64,000 nucleotides of DNA from Crocinitomicaceae bacterium (GTDB lineage Bacteria; Bacteroidota; Bacteroidia; Flavobacteriales_D; Crocinitomicaceae), in NCBI GenBank assembly GCA_022447665.1, contig JAKVAQ010000024.1:1-64000 (forward strand), in the 5' to 3' direction. Below, piece by piece: positions 1 through 8,140 of the stretch. The position numbers and the translations under genes were made by a program. Each line of letters opens with the position of its first letter. Within the stretch, counting starts at the first letter, position 1. The notes below the pieces were generated by a model. The model was not told the origin of the DNA and ran no database searches. It saw nothing but the letters and a program-made list of their open reading frames with translations.

Positions 1-521
1 AGGTAATAAAAAGTGCCTTTACTTTTTGACTCCAAAATGAACTCAATACTTTCCAGAGCACCTTTCATTCCAGTTTGTGGTTTAGTATGAATAAAATATG
101 AATCGTATTTTAAAATATTAGTTTTACCAGACCCGGCGATAACTAAATGATACTCTGTTTGCTCCTTTGAGATAGATAAGAGGTAATTGAACTCAGATTC
201 TAAGTCTTCATTTCCTCCCAGACTTTTAACCTTTTGGATTGCTATCATGTCGATATATCCATTCTTGTCCGGTTTTGAGCTAGCGTTCATTACCATGATG
301 AAATTTTCATTTTGGTAATCCTCTACTTTCCAAATCCAATTAGCTGGAATATCTATTGTGAAATCAAAATCTGAATGATCAACCACCTGGGTGTCGAAGT
401 CCAACGAATTATTGCAGTATATATCTATTGATGACTCCTCATTAGAGCAAGAAAATAAAAATAGAACTATTGTTATCATTCCTAACATGCTATTCATTTT
501 CAAGTCTTGTAAATTATTCAT
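1..521 (-). CDS. putative lipoprotein, 3' end beyond the window edge
   Basis: Reading the minus strand from ATG at 521 gives an open frame that runs off the left edge, so the C-terminus is missing. The N-terminus is a lipoprotein signal: Lys-8, a hydrophobic stretch and the lipobox FLFSC, followed by polar SNEES. A second in-frame ATG at 497 would also leave a usable signal; I prefer 521 because it supplies the positive charge. The mature part contains IDIPANWIWKVEDY and later GSGKTNILKYDSYFIH. The latter looks like a P-loop but lies in a beta-rich lipoprotein context, so I do not read it as an ATPase. PsbP-like or other small secreted lipoproteins of Bacteroidota have this look. Function unknown. 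Confidence 0.6.
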   Translation of the reverse strand, partial: MNNLQDLKMNSMLGMITIVLFLFSCSNEESSIDIYCNNSLDFDTQVVDHSDFDFTIDIPANWIWKVEDYQNENFIMVMNASSKPDKNGYIDMIAIQKVKSLGGNEDLESEFNYLLSISKEQTEYHLVIAGSGKTNILKYDSYFIHTKPQTGMKGALESIEFILESKSKGTFYY

Positions 522-622
522 AAAATTTAGCTAAAATGTCGTGTAACGGTTAGGTTGGTTGGGCATGCGTTTTAGCTTTTGTTGTTTAGCGTTTATTTAT
601 TTTTTATTTCATTAAATTCTTG

Positions 623-856
623 CTAGCTCAAATCCTTAATCGAACCCGTTTGGGCTGAAATAAGAAACCCTGGCGCACCTCCGAATGCCAAAGATTCATC
701 AGAATTAACGACCTCGAAGTTATAATCAAAATAATATCCTTTATCAGTCAATATTGGTTTAGTTAAAATCCAATTCATCTTATCGGCATAAGGGTTTTCC
801 AAGTTCATCCGTTCAATGTGACTTTTCGCAATATTTTCTATTTCTGATTGTTCCAT
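623..856 (-). CDS. small Imm35/YrhB-like protein
   Basis: A 77-residue soluble protein with no signal peptide. The C-terminal half, with YYFDYNFEVVNSDES, GGAPGFLISAQTG and a final short strand, resembles the YrhB/Imm35 fold: an amphipathic helix, a Trp-containing strand and a conserved G-x-G/A-P-x-hydrophobic turn before a TG. Imm35 proteins are often immunity proteins of polymorphic toxins, but many stand alone. No toxin gene is visible next to it; the upstream neighbour is tRNA-Arg and the downstream one a lipoprotein. The family assignment rests on motif appearance only. Confidence 0.5.
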   Translation of the reverse strand: MEQSEIENIAKSHIERMNLENPYADKMNWILTKPILTDKGYYFDYNFEVVNSDESLAFGGAPGFLISAQTGSIKDLS

Positions 857-952
857 TTTATTTAATGCTACACAAGTTTAGCTAAAGTTAGGGAATTTAG
901 AAAGAAGAAGATGGAAAAAGAGTTATGACCTCTGCGAGAGGTGGGTAAACCC

Positions 953-1205
953 GCCCTCACCGAAGCATGCTTCGTTCTACAACGATTGCTTCGCGATCCT
1001 TCGTCCCTCCGAATTCCGAAAGTAAAGTCTGTCATGCTTCGCATGCCTAACTTTTTTCGTTTCCAGCCCTCACCGAAGCAAGCTTCGTTCTACAACGATT
1101 GCTTCGCGATCCTTCGTCCCTCCGAATTCCGAAAGTAAAGTCTGTCATGCTTCGCATGCCTAACTTTTTTCGTTTCCAGCCCTCACCGAAGCAAGCTTCG
1201 TTCGG
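953..1205. repeat. 113-bp tandem repeat, two full copies and a partial third
   Basis: The unit begins GCCCTCACCGAAGCA at 953, 1066 and 1179, a constant period of 113 bp. Copies 1 and 2 are nearly identical; the third stops after about 27 bp, where it meets the tRNA terminator. Each unit holds GC-rich palindromes (CGAAGCATGCTTCG, or the variant CGAAGCAAGCTTCG), ATTGCTTCGCGAT, and a hairpin CATGC-TTC-GCATG followed by a T-run (ACTTTTTTCG). The short frames across it simply repeat and are not genes. The stretch 857-1255 contains nothing else that I can recognise. Confidence 0.85.
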
Positions 1206-1216
1206 TCTGAAAACGA

Positions 1217-1246
1217 AAAAAGTCCAGTGAAATTCACTGGACTTTT
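1217..1246 (-). terminator. rho-independent terminator of tRNA-Arg
   Basis: A perfect 10-bp stem, AGTCCAGTGA / TCACTGGACT, with a 3-nt loop (1221-1243) lies just 3' of the tRNA on the minus strand and is followed there by a run of six T. Position and structure fit the tRNA transcript end. Confidence 0.8.
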
Positions 1247-1255
1247 CTTTCTTCG

Positions 1256-1329
1256 TGACCTCGACAGGATTCAAACCTGTAACCTTCTGAGCCGTAATCA
1301 GATGCGCTATTCAGTTGCGCCACGAGGCC
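1256..1329 (-). tRNA. tRNA-Arg (anticodon ACG)
   Basis: The 74-nt minus-strand sequence folds as a cloverleaf. The acceptor stem is GGCCTCG / CGAGGTC with one G-T pair and discriminator A. The anticodon arm is TCTGA-TTACGGC-TCAGA, giving anticodon ACG. The T-arm contains GGTTTGAATCC (TTCRANY type). No CCA is encoded. A strong terminator follows at once. Confidence 0.95.
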
Positions 1330-1409
1330 ATTGTGGTCGGCAAATTTACAAATTCTTTCGAGTTGGTCAACAAGGAAATGTCATTTTATTAATCGCACTT
1401 CAATTTGTT

Positions 1410-3734
1410 CTACCAATTTGGATCAAATAAGATTTTTGCTCCTTCCTTCTCTATCATTCTTCGTGCTTCAGTCATACCTATTCGTTCTCCTTTGTGATAT
1501 GCTGTAACAAAGGCATCAGCTATTCCAAGTTTTACTATTTCATTTTTTCTTTCATTGGCATCCTCTTCACTACTAAATTGACCAATTGAATAACGGTACC
1601 TGCCATTTTCAAGATGTTGAGTATTAATTGGTTTTAGATTAAAAAATACGGAATGAGGCACATCACGAGAGTAAACCCCGATTTGAACCGTGAAGAATAG
1701 ACCTTCTACATTTCTAACATCGCTATCAAGTGCATCTGGATCTTTCTCTACTAGATCTTTTGGTTTACCCGACTCAATAAATTCGCCCCAGGTGGTTTTT
1801 TCGTACGAACTTTCATCATAAATATCTAATCCATCTTTTGTTAAAAATGACACCACAGCATCATCGCCATAGTCGTAATGCACTGTAGGATCAGCTTCCA
1901 TTAGTCGATGTAGTGAATCTTGTGAGATATAGAATTTAATATCAGTTGTCGTCGTACTAAGATTGTGATCTTCTACACTTAGATTTTTAAACTTGAACTC
2001 TTCATCATATAAAAACAGTGTTGTATCCGCTTTCCCCGTTCCATTGTATACGGTAATTTTCTGTCCAATAATATGTCCCGAATCGTCGAACAAATGTACG
2101 TGATGAATCTCTTGATACAGCTGAAAGTAAGACTTTTGTTCCGGTATCTCGAAAGCTTTATGATAAGGTGCAAAATCATCTGTTTCCACCATCATATCAT
2201 AGGTTTTACCGTGCCCTAAAAGGAGAAAGTAATCTCCATCAATCGAATCTGTTGCCGCTTCAATGCTTTCGTCAGTTCCAACGACACTTAAAGTGATTTT
2301 TGATTGCGCAGGAACAAACTCATCTCCTGTACGCACATAACCAATCAACTCAGCTACAGGATCTCTCTCATCAGCAAAAGTGATGCGATACATGTCCATA
2401 TCTCCATTTCCTTGAAGATCACTTGAGGCATAATAACCCCTGTTGTATCTGCTTGTCATTGTAAAATAAATATCGTCTGCGGGAGTGTTAATCGGGTGCC
2501 CTAAATTTACCGGAACAGTCCAAGAGTCTTCTATCATTTTGGATCTAAAAATATCGTACCCTCCCATACTTGAATGGCCCATAGAAGAAAAATAAAAAGT
2601 TTTTCCATCTGGATCAAGATAAGGCGAATCCTCATCATATTCGGTATTTACGTTAGGACCAAGATTTTGAGCTTCTGTCCAAGTTCCGTCTTGATTTTTT
2701 AAGCTAACATATATATCCAAACCTCCATAGCCTCCTGGGCGGTCACTGACAATGAACAGCATATTCTCATCATAACTCAAAAAGAGCGATGGCTCATAAT
2801 TATCCGAATTGGCATGAATTCCGAGTTTTACGGGTTCATCCAATACCGTAGAATCAATATTCACTGACCATATATCATGTTTACGATAAAAATAAAGTAC
2901 ACTATCCTCGTGAGTTAATTGAATACTTCCATCATGATCTTTACTGTTCACATGTCCTCCAACTTTGTGAAAATTAAAGTATCCAAAATCAGTTACGAGG
3001 TTAAAGTATTGACCACCTGTACTATCTTGCTTCCACGTTTTCTTTTCGAATAAACTACCCTTGTACAACTGAGCGCCATAAACATCTTCATAATAACCAC
3101 CATCATAAGCTTTCTTCCCCCCCTTAGTATCAGGTCTTCGTGAAGTAAAGAATAATAATTTCTCATCTTGAGAAATGACAGGAGCATATTCTGGATATAT
3201 GGTATTGACCGAATCACCGAGGTTCTGAATCACAGCATTTCTTGGGTTCTTAACCGATATTCTTCCGAATTTACAACACTCTATCTGGCGTTCAACATCG
3301 GTCAAAATAGCCACTCTTTCTTCCTCCATGAAATAAGGAGAAACTGCTATCAGTCCATGAAACTTTTGGTATAATCCTTCAGCTTCGTCAAATTCGTAAG
3401 ACAGATGTTTAAGCTTTGCTAATACATAATATACGTGATAGTGATTTCGCTCTGCCAATTGGGTAGAATCTGTTTTGTTGATGTATGATTCTGCATAAGG
3501 AATCCCTAATTCTTGTTCATTGGGAGAATAATAATAAATCATCCCCACATAGTAATCATGCAAGGGATCTGCCTGTTTCTGCTCTTCACTCAGTGAATTA
3601 AAATACTCCAAACCCTCTTCATAGTTCTCATTTTTCAGGAACTGTTCTCCTTTTTTCGCCAATTTACTATTTGTCTGCGCATACAAGGAAGTAAGCATCA
3701 AGAAGAGGCCGATGAGGGTGATTACGAATTTCAT
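1410..3734 (-). CDS. exported TPR-PD40 propeller protein with C-terminal SPOR-like domain
   Basis: 774 residues with a signal peptide (MKFVITLIGLFLMLTSLYAQ). TPR-like helices cover about residues 25-150. PD40/WD40-like propeller blades follow (YPEYAPVISQDEKLLFFTSRR, YEPSLFLSYDENMLFIVSD, DSPYLDPDGKTFYFSSMG; about 185-440), then a carboxypeptidase-regulatory-like beta domain (about 450-540). The last ~95 residues start GLFFTVQIGVYSRDVP and contain YRYSIGQFSSEEDANERK, a SPOR-like module. In Bacteroidota a TPR-PD40 layout normally ends in an OmpA domain (PorE type); here SPOR replaces it, suggesting periplasmic attachment to peptidoglycan. The terminal module closely matches the second SPOR-like module of the giant protein at 36762-45716, so the two genes are paralogous. 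It stands alone, with no operon partner. Confidence 0.85.
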   Translation of the reverse strand: MKFVITLIGLFLMLTSLYAQTNSKLAKKGEQFLKNENYEEGLEYFNSLSEEQKQADPLHDYYVGMIYYYSPNEQELGIPYAESYINKTDSTQLAERNHYHVYYVLAKLKHLSYEFDEAEGLYQKFHGLIAVSPYFMEEERVAILTDVERQIECCKFGRISVKNPRNAVIQNLGDSVNTIYPEYAPVISQDEKLLFFTSRRPDTKGGKKAYDGGYYEDVYGAQLYKGSLFEKKTWKQDSTGGQYFNLVTDFGYFNFHKVGGHVNSKDHDGSIQLTHEDSVLYFYRKHDIWSVNIDSTVLDEPVKLGIHANSDNYEPSLFLSYDENMLFIVSDRPGGYGGLDIYVSLKNQDGTWTEAQNLGPNVNTEYDEDSPYLDPDGKTFYFSSMGHSSMGGYDIFRSKMIEDSWTVPVNLGHPINTPADDIYFTMTSRYNRGYYASSDLQGNGDMDMYRITFADERDPVAELIGYVRTGDEFVPAQSKITLSVVGTDESIEAATDSIDGDYFLLLGHGKTYDMMVETDDFAPYHKAFEIPEQKSYFQLYQEIHHVHLFDDSGHIIGQKITVYNGTGKADTTLFLYDEEFKFKNLSVEDHNLSTTTTDIKFYISQDSLHRLMEADPTVHYDYGDDAVVSFLTKDGLDIYDESSYEKTTWGEFIESGKPKDLVEKDPDALDSDVRNVEGLFFTVQIGVYSRDVPHSVFFNLKPINTQHLENGRYRYSIGQFSSEEDANERKNEIVKLGIADAFVTAYHKGERIGMTEARRMIEKEGAKILFDPNW

Positions 3735-3989
3735 ATGTGATACCCCATTCTAAGTATTTTACGCAGATTTTCCAAATAAAAATACTAATTTTTATAAGTA
3801 TTTTGTCTTAATAACGGATTTAGAGCATGGCTGGTATAATTTTGTTTTACAGCTGATTACACTGATTCTCTCTTAAGGATTGTCAAAACTTAAAGTCAAC
3901 AAGAAAATTATGATGAATTAGGCATTTAGCTGACATGAATCATATTTGATGGAAATGCTTTACTTTACATTTACTAAAAAAAGGTAATT

Positions 3990-4382
3990 ATGGATATTCG
4001 TGAGAACATGTTTTATGGCTTTGGTAAAGTTGCTTTAGCTATTGCCCTTGCTGATGGTAAGGTGGATCATTCTGAAGTTCAATTTATTGAGGAATCAATT
4101 AAGAACATTGATAAAAAGAATCATATTGATTTAACGCTGGTGAGAATCGTTTTTAATGACTACTTAAAGCGAGGAACAACCTTTACCTCAGCTGAAATAT
4201 TACAAAACGGGATAGAAGAATTTCATTTAGGCGATAACCACCTAACACATGAACTTGCTGGTATATTTTCGGAGGTACTTAAAGGATTAGTAGCGGCCGA
4301 CGAACACCATACTATTGAGGAAGACGAGGCACTGGTGAAGTTTCTAGTTTACCTAGCAGAAAGAGAGCGAATTAAAGCTTAA
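3990..4382 (+). CDS. TerB-like tellurite-resistance-type small protein
   Basis: 130 residues, all helical, soluble, with no signal peptide. It holds two copies of the TerB-type acidic pattern: ALADGKVDHSEVQFIEESI near residue 20 and LVAADEHHTIEEDEALVKFL near residue 97. These resemble the metal-binding helices of the TerB/DjlA-N family. The C-terminus overlaps the convergent SDR gene by four bases. No other ter gene is present, so a role in tellurite resistance is not implied; stand-alone TerB-like proteins mostly have unknown roles. Confidence 0.65.
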   Translation: MDIRENMFYGFGKVALAIALADGKVDHSEVQFIEESIKNIDKKNHIDLTLVRIVFNDYLKRGTTFTSAEILQNGIEEFHLGDNHLTHELAGIFSEVLKGLVAADEHHTIEEDEALVKFLVYLAERERIKA

Positions 4383-5083
4383 AAAGGGTTTGTCGCCCAA
4401 ATAGAAACTTCAGGAATAAAGCCTTTATCATCCATTTCAATAATGGAAGTAATGGTGTGTGCGATATCATTCGAATCCAGCATATTTGGCTTATTATCGC
4501 GCTCTACCCTATCTTCCTGGTTGAATGCTGTCATTACAGAGCTTGGATTAACCAAGCACACACGAATATTATCTCTTCGAAGTTCATGTTGCCAAGATTG
4601 TGTCATCCCTCGCAAAGCAAATTTAGACGCTGCGTATACCGTTCCTTTCGCAAAACCGCGCAAACTTGCCGTAGAACCTAGATTTATTATTGTTCCTGAT
4701 TGGAATTTTTTCATTGGTTTAACCATCTCCTGTGTAAGCAATGCTAGGCCGAAAACATTGGTGTTAAAGATTTGCTCAAAATCACTTTTTTTAATCTCAC
4801 CCAAATCCGGAAAATTACCTAGGCCTGCATTATTAATGAGCACGTCAATCTTATAGTCTAGCGCTTCTAAACACTCCTTCGCCTTCTTTTCTATACTGTC
4901 TAAATCTGAAATATCAAATACTAAAGGGATCGCTCCAATTTCTTCTGCTGCTTCTTCTAGGCGTGCCTTATTTCTTCCTGTAATAACGACTTGAGCTCCT
5001 TTATCAATAAGGGCTTTTGCTGTTGCTTTACCAATTCCTAGGCTACCTCCAGTAACCAAAATGTGTGTGTCTTTGATTTCCAT
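4379..5083 (-). CDS. short-chain dehydrogenase/reductase (SDR)
   Basis: 234 residues, the usual size of a classical SDR. The Rossmann motif TGGSLGIG is at residues 11-18, the NNAG motif follows near 85, a Ser lies in INLGSTASLRG and the catalytic pair is in YAASKFALRG. The reaction is NAD(P)H-dependent oxidoreduction of a carbonyl or alcohol; the substrate cannot be told. It resembles FabG-like and sepiapterin-reductase-like SDRs. It is followed upstream on the same strand by the zinc-finger membrane protein with only one base between them, so the two are probably co-transcribed. Confidence 0.85.
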   Translation of the reverse strand: MEIKDTHILVTGGSLGIGKATAKALIDKGAQVVITGRNKARLEEAAEEIGAIPLVFDISDLDSIEKKAKECLEALDYKIDVLINNAGLGNFPDLGEIKKSDFEQIFNTNVFGLALLTQEMVKPMKKFQSGTIINLGSTASLRGFAKGTVYAASKFALRGMTQSWQHELRRDNIRVCLVNPSSVMTAFNQEDRVERDNKPNMLDSNDIAHTITSIIEMDDKGFIPEVSIWATNPF

Positions 5084-5084
5084 G

Positions 5085-6197
5085 CTACTGGGTTTTTAAT
5101 CTTACTACTGTTCCAGAACGTTTAACATCGGCGATGTATACTTTGTTTAACTTAATCGCATTCCATTCCGACTCATTGGTTTGGTACGTCAAACTCTGAA
5201 ATTTACTGTCTGGATCGTTACTTTTTAAATGTACAACATAAGTGCCAACTTCGTCTTGAACACGTTCCTTTTTCGCTAAAGTATACTTTGGCCAAAAAGG
5301 ATTTTTATCATTACCATCAGAATATTCTGAATATGAATAAAACCAGCGTTCTACCTCATAAACATACCAGGTATCATAAACTGGTTCGTCTATATAAACT
5401 TCATGTTCAACTTGTTCTGTGCCTACCTGTTGTGTTTCGTAAACGTTCTCCAAACATTGAACAGTTTCTATGTACCCGTTTCCATTATCTACCTCACCAC
5501 AATCCACATATTCCTGACCTACCAAAACCTCCTCGTAAACAGGTTCTTCTGTCCATTCTGAATGCGAATAAACTTGCTTGGTTCCGCTTTGCCTCGTCTC
5601 TTTTGACAATACGCGCGCATTTGATGGATAATCCCACCCCTCTTCTTCTACTAACCTCTCCTCCTCTATTAAAATTTCTCGCTCCCATGAAAATCCGGTT
5701 ACCGTAACTTCGTACTCTGTTGTACCGGTAAACATGAAAATTAGGATTAAAATCACAATTGCGGCTAAACCAAACCAAACATATTTTAAGTACTTTTTCC
5801 AACCTCCACTTGTCCCTGATTTCTCGGCTTTTGTCATTCCCGTATAAACTTTCTTCTTGCGATCTCGCTCTAACCCGAGCCATTCCTCCTCATCCTTATT
5901 TCTCAGTGTGCCACAATGAACACAGTGAAAATCTTCAGCTTTATTATCGTAATTACACGTTAGGCAACGCCAATCCGGTCCTGCTTTTGCATCTGCAATC
6001 TTCTCCTTATCTGTAATAAATTCAGAAGTTTCATCCGTAAAAAAGACAACATCAGCCGGTCTATGAGTATTGCATTTAGCACACTTTTGATCAGGTCCGC
6101 GATTGATATGTCCGCAGATTGTGTCAGAATATAGGCCCTCAGCGGTACATTTCCATTTCGCTTCCTTAAACTTACTGCGTGTATTGGGTTTGGCCAT
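5085..6197 (-). CDS. membrane protein with two N-terminal RanBP2-type zinc ribbons
   Basis: 370 residues. Two zinc-ribbon modules occupy the first 100 residues: WKCTAEGLYSDTICG...CAKC and the clear RanBP2-type pattern WRCLTCNYDN...CVHCGT. A basic segment and one strong membrane helix (FGLAAIVILILIFMF, about 145-165) follow. The remaining ~210 residues are rich in Glu, Val and Tyr (for example EEPVYEEVLVGQEYVDCG, EQVEHEVYIDEPVYDTWYVY), a strand-forming outer region of unknown function. Predicted topology has the zinc fingers in the cytoplasm and the tail in the periplasm. I recognise no family for the tail. The SDR gene follows in the same direction. Confidence 0.7.
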   Translation of the reverse strand: MAKPNTRSKFKEAKWKCTAEGLYSDTICGHINRGPDQKCAKCNTHRPADVVFFTDETSEFITDKEKIADAKAGPDWRCLTCNYDNKAEDFHCVHCGTLRNKDEEEWLGLERDRKKKVYTGMTKAEKSGTSGGWKKYLKYVWFGLAAIVILILIFMFTGTTEYEVTVTGFSWEREILIEEERLVEEEGWDYPSNARVLSKETRQSGTKQVYSHSEWTEEPVYEEVLVGQEYVDCGEVDNGNGYIETVQCLENVYETQQVGTEQVEHEVYIDEPVYDTWYVYEVERWFYSYSEYSDGNDKNPFWPKYTLAKKERVQDEVGTYVVHLKSNDPDSKFQSLTYQTNESEWNAIKLNKVYIADVKRSGTVVRLKTQ

Positions 6198-6247
6198 TGA
6201 TTAATTTTACACTCTTAAAGTACAAAATAATGTATCAATATTTAATC

Positions 6248-6814
6248 CTATTTATTAGAATTCCCTTGAATTAAACTCGCTAGCTCACTTTGTATTGACA
6301 CTCCGTTGTCGTTATTATACCATTGCTGAAGACTCGTCTTTTGCTCTTCAAATGATAGATTAGCTGCCTTATTTTTTAAAAACAATGTTTGACATTCGGC
6401 TGGACGTGGTCCCCAGTCAAATAAATCTTCCTCAGCTTCATTTCTTACAACCAATTTAGGAATAGCCTTTCCCCCATTGGTTAAATAATTATTGATTAGG
6501 TGTGGCTCAGAATCTCGTAATTGGATTTCTAAGTCTATTTTATCAGAGTAATCAGCAGCCATTACAATGAAGGGAACACTATGAGCAGCATCACCACACC
6601 AAGGCTCTGTAATAAGAATCCATTTTTGGGGTTTATCAATGCTGTCAAGCGCTGTTTTTAATTCCTCGTTTAGTTCTCCTTTCTTAAGCCATCTATTCTG
6701 TCTCGACTTGTTAAGTTTCGTATAGTGACGGTAATCTGCGTTGTCATAAGGCTTCTCTTGATTTACCTCTTTAATGATTGGATCAAATAGGTCAATGTAT
6801 TCTTGTGTTTTCAT
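6248..6814 (-). CDS. thioredoxin-fold protein (Thioredoxin_9-like)
   Basis: 188 residues, cytoplasmic by sequence. The core strand WILITEPWCGDAAHSVP contains the thioredoxin position but only the first cysteine: the usual C-x-x-C is CGDA. A cis-Pro loop follows as GGKAIPKLVV. The EPWCGD and WGPRPAE patterns match the Bacillus/Bacteroidota Thioredoxin_9 family. With a single active-site Cys it may act in monothiol chemistry, or not as a dithiol oxidoreductase at all. Substrate unknown. Confidence 0.75.
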   Translation of the reverse strand: MKTQEYIDLFDPIIKEVNQEKPYDNADYRHYTKLNKSRQNRWLKKGELNEELKTALDSIDKPQKWILITEPWCGDAAHSVPFIVMAADYSDKIDLEIQLRDSEPHLINNYLTNGGKAIPKLVVRNEAEEDLFDWGPRPAECQTLFLKNKAANLSFEEQKTSLQQWYNNDNGVSIQSELASLIQGNSNK

Positions 6815-6844
6815 AAATCTTCTGTCGTCATAACTCTAGTTCTC

Positions 6845-7633
6845 TTACACGCCTTTGCACATCTTTAAGGCGTACACTATTGGAATCTTATTCCCAAATT
6901 TCTTAATTCTAAACTTCCCTTTTTCAAATTCTTCAGTCCCGGAAAAACAATTGTATGGTGAATAATCAAACTCCCTAAAATCCAAAAGGTTTAAGTTTTC
7001 TTTTAGTAGGCTTGAAATAACCGATGCTAATGAGTGATTCCACGTAACGGAAGCGAACTCTTCTTCCATCTCATCATCTGCATAAGTTGTTTCTTCTTCG
7101 ATAATTTCTTTGTCCTTGAAGTAATTATAGTAAACTTCTTTAAAGTCATTATCAAACATCCATACTACGGGATGAAACTCGGCAAAAACAAACTCTCCTT
7201 TGGGCTTTAAATAACGACTCACAATCCCCGCCCATTTTTCAATCTCTGGCAACCAGCCTATCGTGCCATAACTAGAAAATACTACATCAAATTCTTCATT
7301 AAGTAATTCTGGCAAACTGTAAATATCGCAACAGATAAATCTTACATTGGACTTCGTTTCTTCATTTAGAATATTCGCTTTTTCGATAGCATTTTCCGAA
7401 AAATCCACTGCCGTTACTTCGGCACCTAGCTTGGATAGCGATATGCTATCTTGTCCAAAATGGCATTGTAAATGAATTACTTTTTTACCTTTTAAATCAG
7501 GCAATAAATCAAGCTCAATCGAATTCAATGAATTAGGTGAATTAATAAATTCCTTAGTGTTATAAAACTCAGACTCAAAATGTTTTTCTGTGCGCCTGTT
7601 CCAAGAATCTTTATTGATTTTAAGATAATCCAT
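6845..7633 (-). CDS. class I SAM-dependent methyltransferase
   Basis: 262 residues. Motif I is KVIHLQCHFGQDSISLSKLG (variant of the GxGxG loop), followed by the acidic residue of VTAVDFSENAIEKA, motif II CCDIYSLPE and FDVVFSSYGTIGWLPE. This belongs to the UbiE/Methyltransf_11-like group common in Bacteroidota and annotated only as methyltransferases. It is divergent from the DUF983 gene; the 120-bp spacer holds the Crp/Fnr-type box at 7696-7709. Substrate unknown. Confidence 0.8.
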   Translation of the reverse strand: MDYLKINKDSWNRRTEKHFESEFYNTKEFINSPNSLNSIELDLLPDLKGKKVIHLQCHFGQDSISLSKLGAEVTAVDFSENAIEKANILNEETKSNVRFICCDIYSLPELLNEEFDVVFSSYGTIGWLPEIEKWAGIVSRYLKPKGEFVFAEFHPVVWMFDNDFKEVYYNYFKDKEIIEEETTYADDEMEEEFASVTWNHSLASVISSLLKENLNLLDFREFDYSPYNCFSGTEEFEKGKFRIKKFGNKIPIVYALKMCKGV

Positions 7634-7695
7634 AGTGACGAATTTAATGATTGATTCTGATCCTGTAAAGGTATCTGACCAAAGTCATTTTTTTT

Positions 7696-7739
7696 GTAAC
7701 ATAAGTCACCATAGATTAAAGTAATCATGGGTAAATTTG
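7696..7739 (+). promoter_or_regulatory. Crp/Fnr-type box plus -7 element, module A
   Basis: GTAAC-ATAA-GTCAC (7696-7709) is followed after exactly 22 bp by TAAATTTG (7732-7739), a perfect flavobacterial TANNTTTG -7 element. The same box, spacing and -7 recur at 8770 and 9706. The box centre lies 33 bp upstream of the -7 centre, equivalent to a class II activator site near -41. The promoter position rules out the ATG at 7727 and fixes the DUF983 start at 7757. Confidence 0.75.
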
Positions 7740-7756
7740 AGTTACGAAATCAGATT

Positions 7757-8140
7757 ATGAAAAAAGGATCCAAACTATACAGCATATTTAAGAGAAAATG
7801 TCCGCATTGTCATGAAGGCGATTTTTTTGAAGGAAATTGGTTAAAAGCCAACATTAAAGAAAAGTGTGATCATTGTGGGGAGAAGTTTAGTAAAGAGCCT
7901 GGTTTTTACCAAGGTTCATACTACGTGGTATACGCACTAGGTGTTGCTGTTTTCGTATCCTTATGGGTGGCCACCCGAGTTTTATTTCCTCTAGCTGAAA
8001 TGATGACTTATGTATGGGTTATTCTTGCAGGATTATTCATCTTGGCTCCACTCATGTATCCTCTTTCGAAAATTATATGGGCAAATTTCTTTTTCAATTA
8101 TAAAAAGGAGAAATTAGATCCAAAACACGAAGATGCATGA
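7757..8140 (+). CDS. DUF983 family membrane protein
   Basis: 127 residues. An N-terminal zinc-ribbon-like part has CPHCHEGDFF and CDHCGEKF. Two hydrophobic helices follow (YYVVYALGVAVFVSLWVATRVLF and VWVILAGLFILAPLMYPLS). This is the DUF983 layout, a family of unknown role often near cytochrome or sulfur genes. I use ATG 7757 instead of the in-frame ATG 7727 because the -7 element TAAATTTG overlaps the latter and family members start MKKGSKLYSI-like. The stop TGA overlaps the start of the regulator gene, so the two are translationally coupled. Confidence 0.85.
   Translation: MKKGSKLYSIFKRKCPHCHEGDFFEGNWLKANIKEKCDHCGEKFSKEPGFYQGSYYVVYALGVAVFVSLWVATRVLFPLAEMMTYVWVILAGLFILAPLMYPLSKIIWANFFFNYKKEKLDPKHEDA

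Noticed and set aside
1-521. GSGKTN as a P-loop ATPase motif in the left-edge lipoprotein
   Set aside because: It lies late in a small exported lipoprotein, without Walker B or the preceding strand of an ATPase fold.
941-1274. Short ORFs on both strands in the repeat region
   Set aside because: They follow the 113-bp repeat, repeat themselves and run into the terminator and tRNA.
3990-4382. A tellurite-resistance or phage-defence ter cluster
   Set aside because: Only one TerB-like gene is present; no terC, terD or terZ-like genes are nearby.
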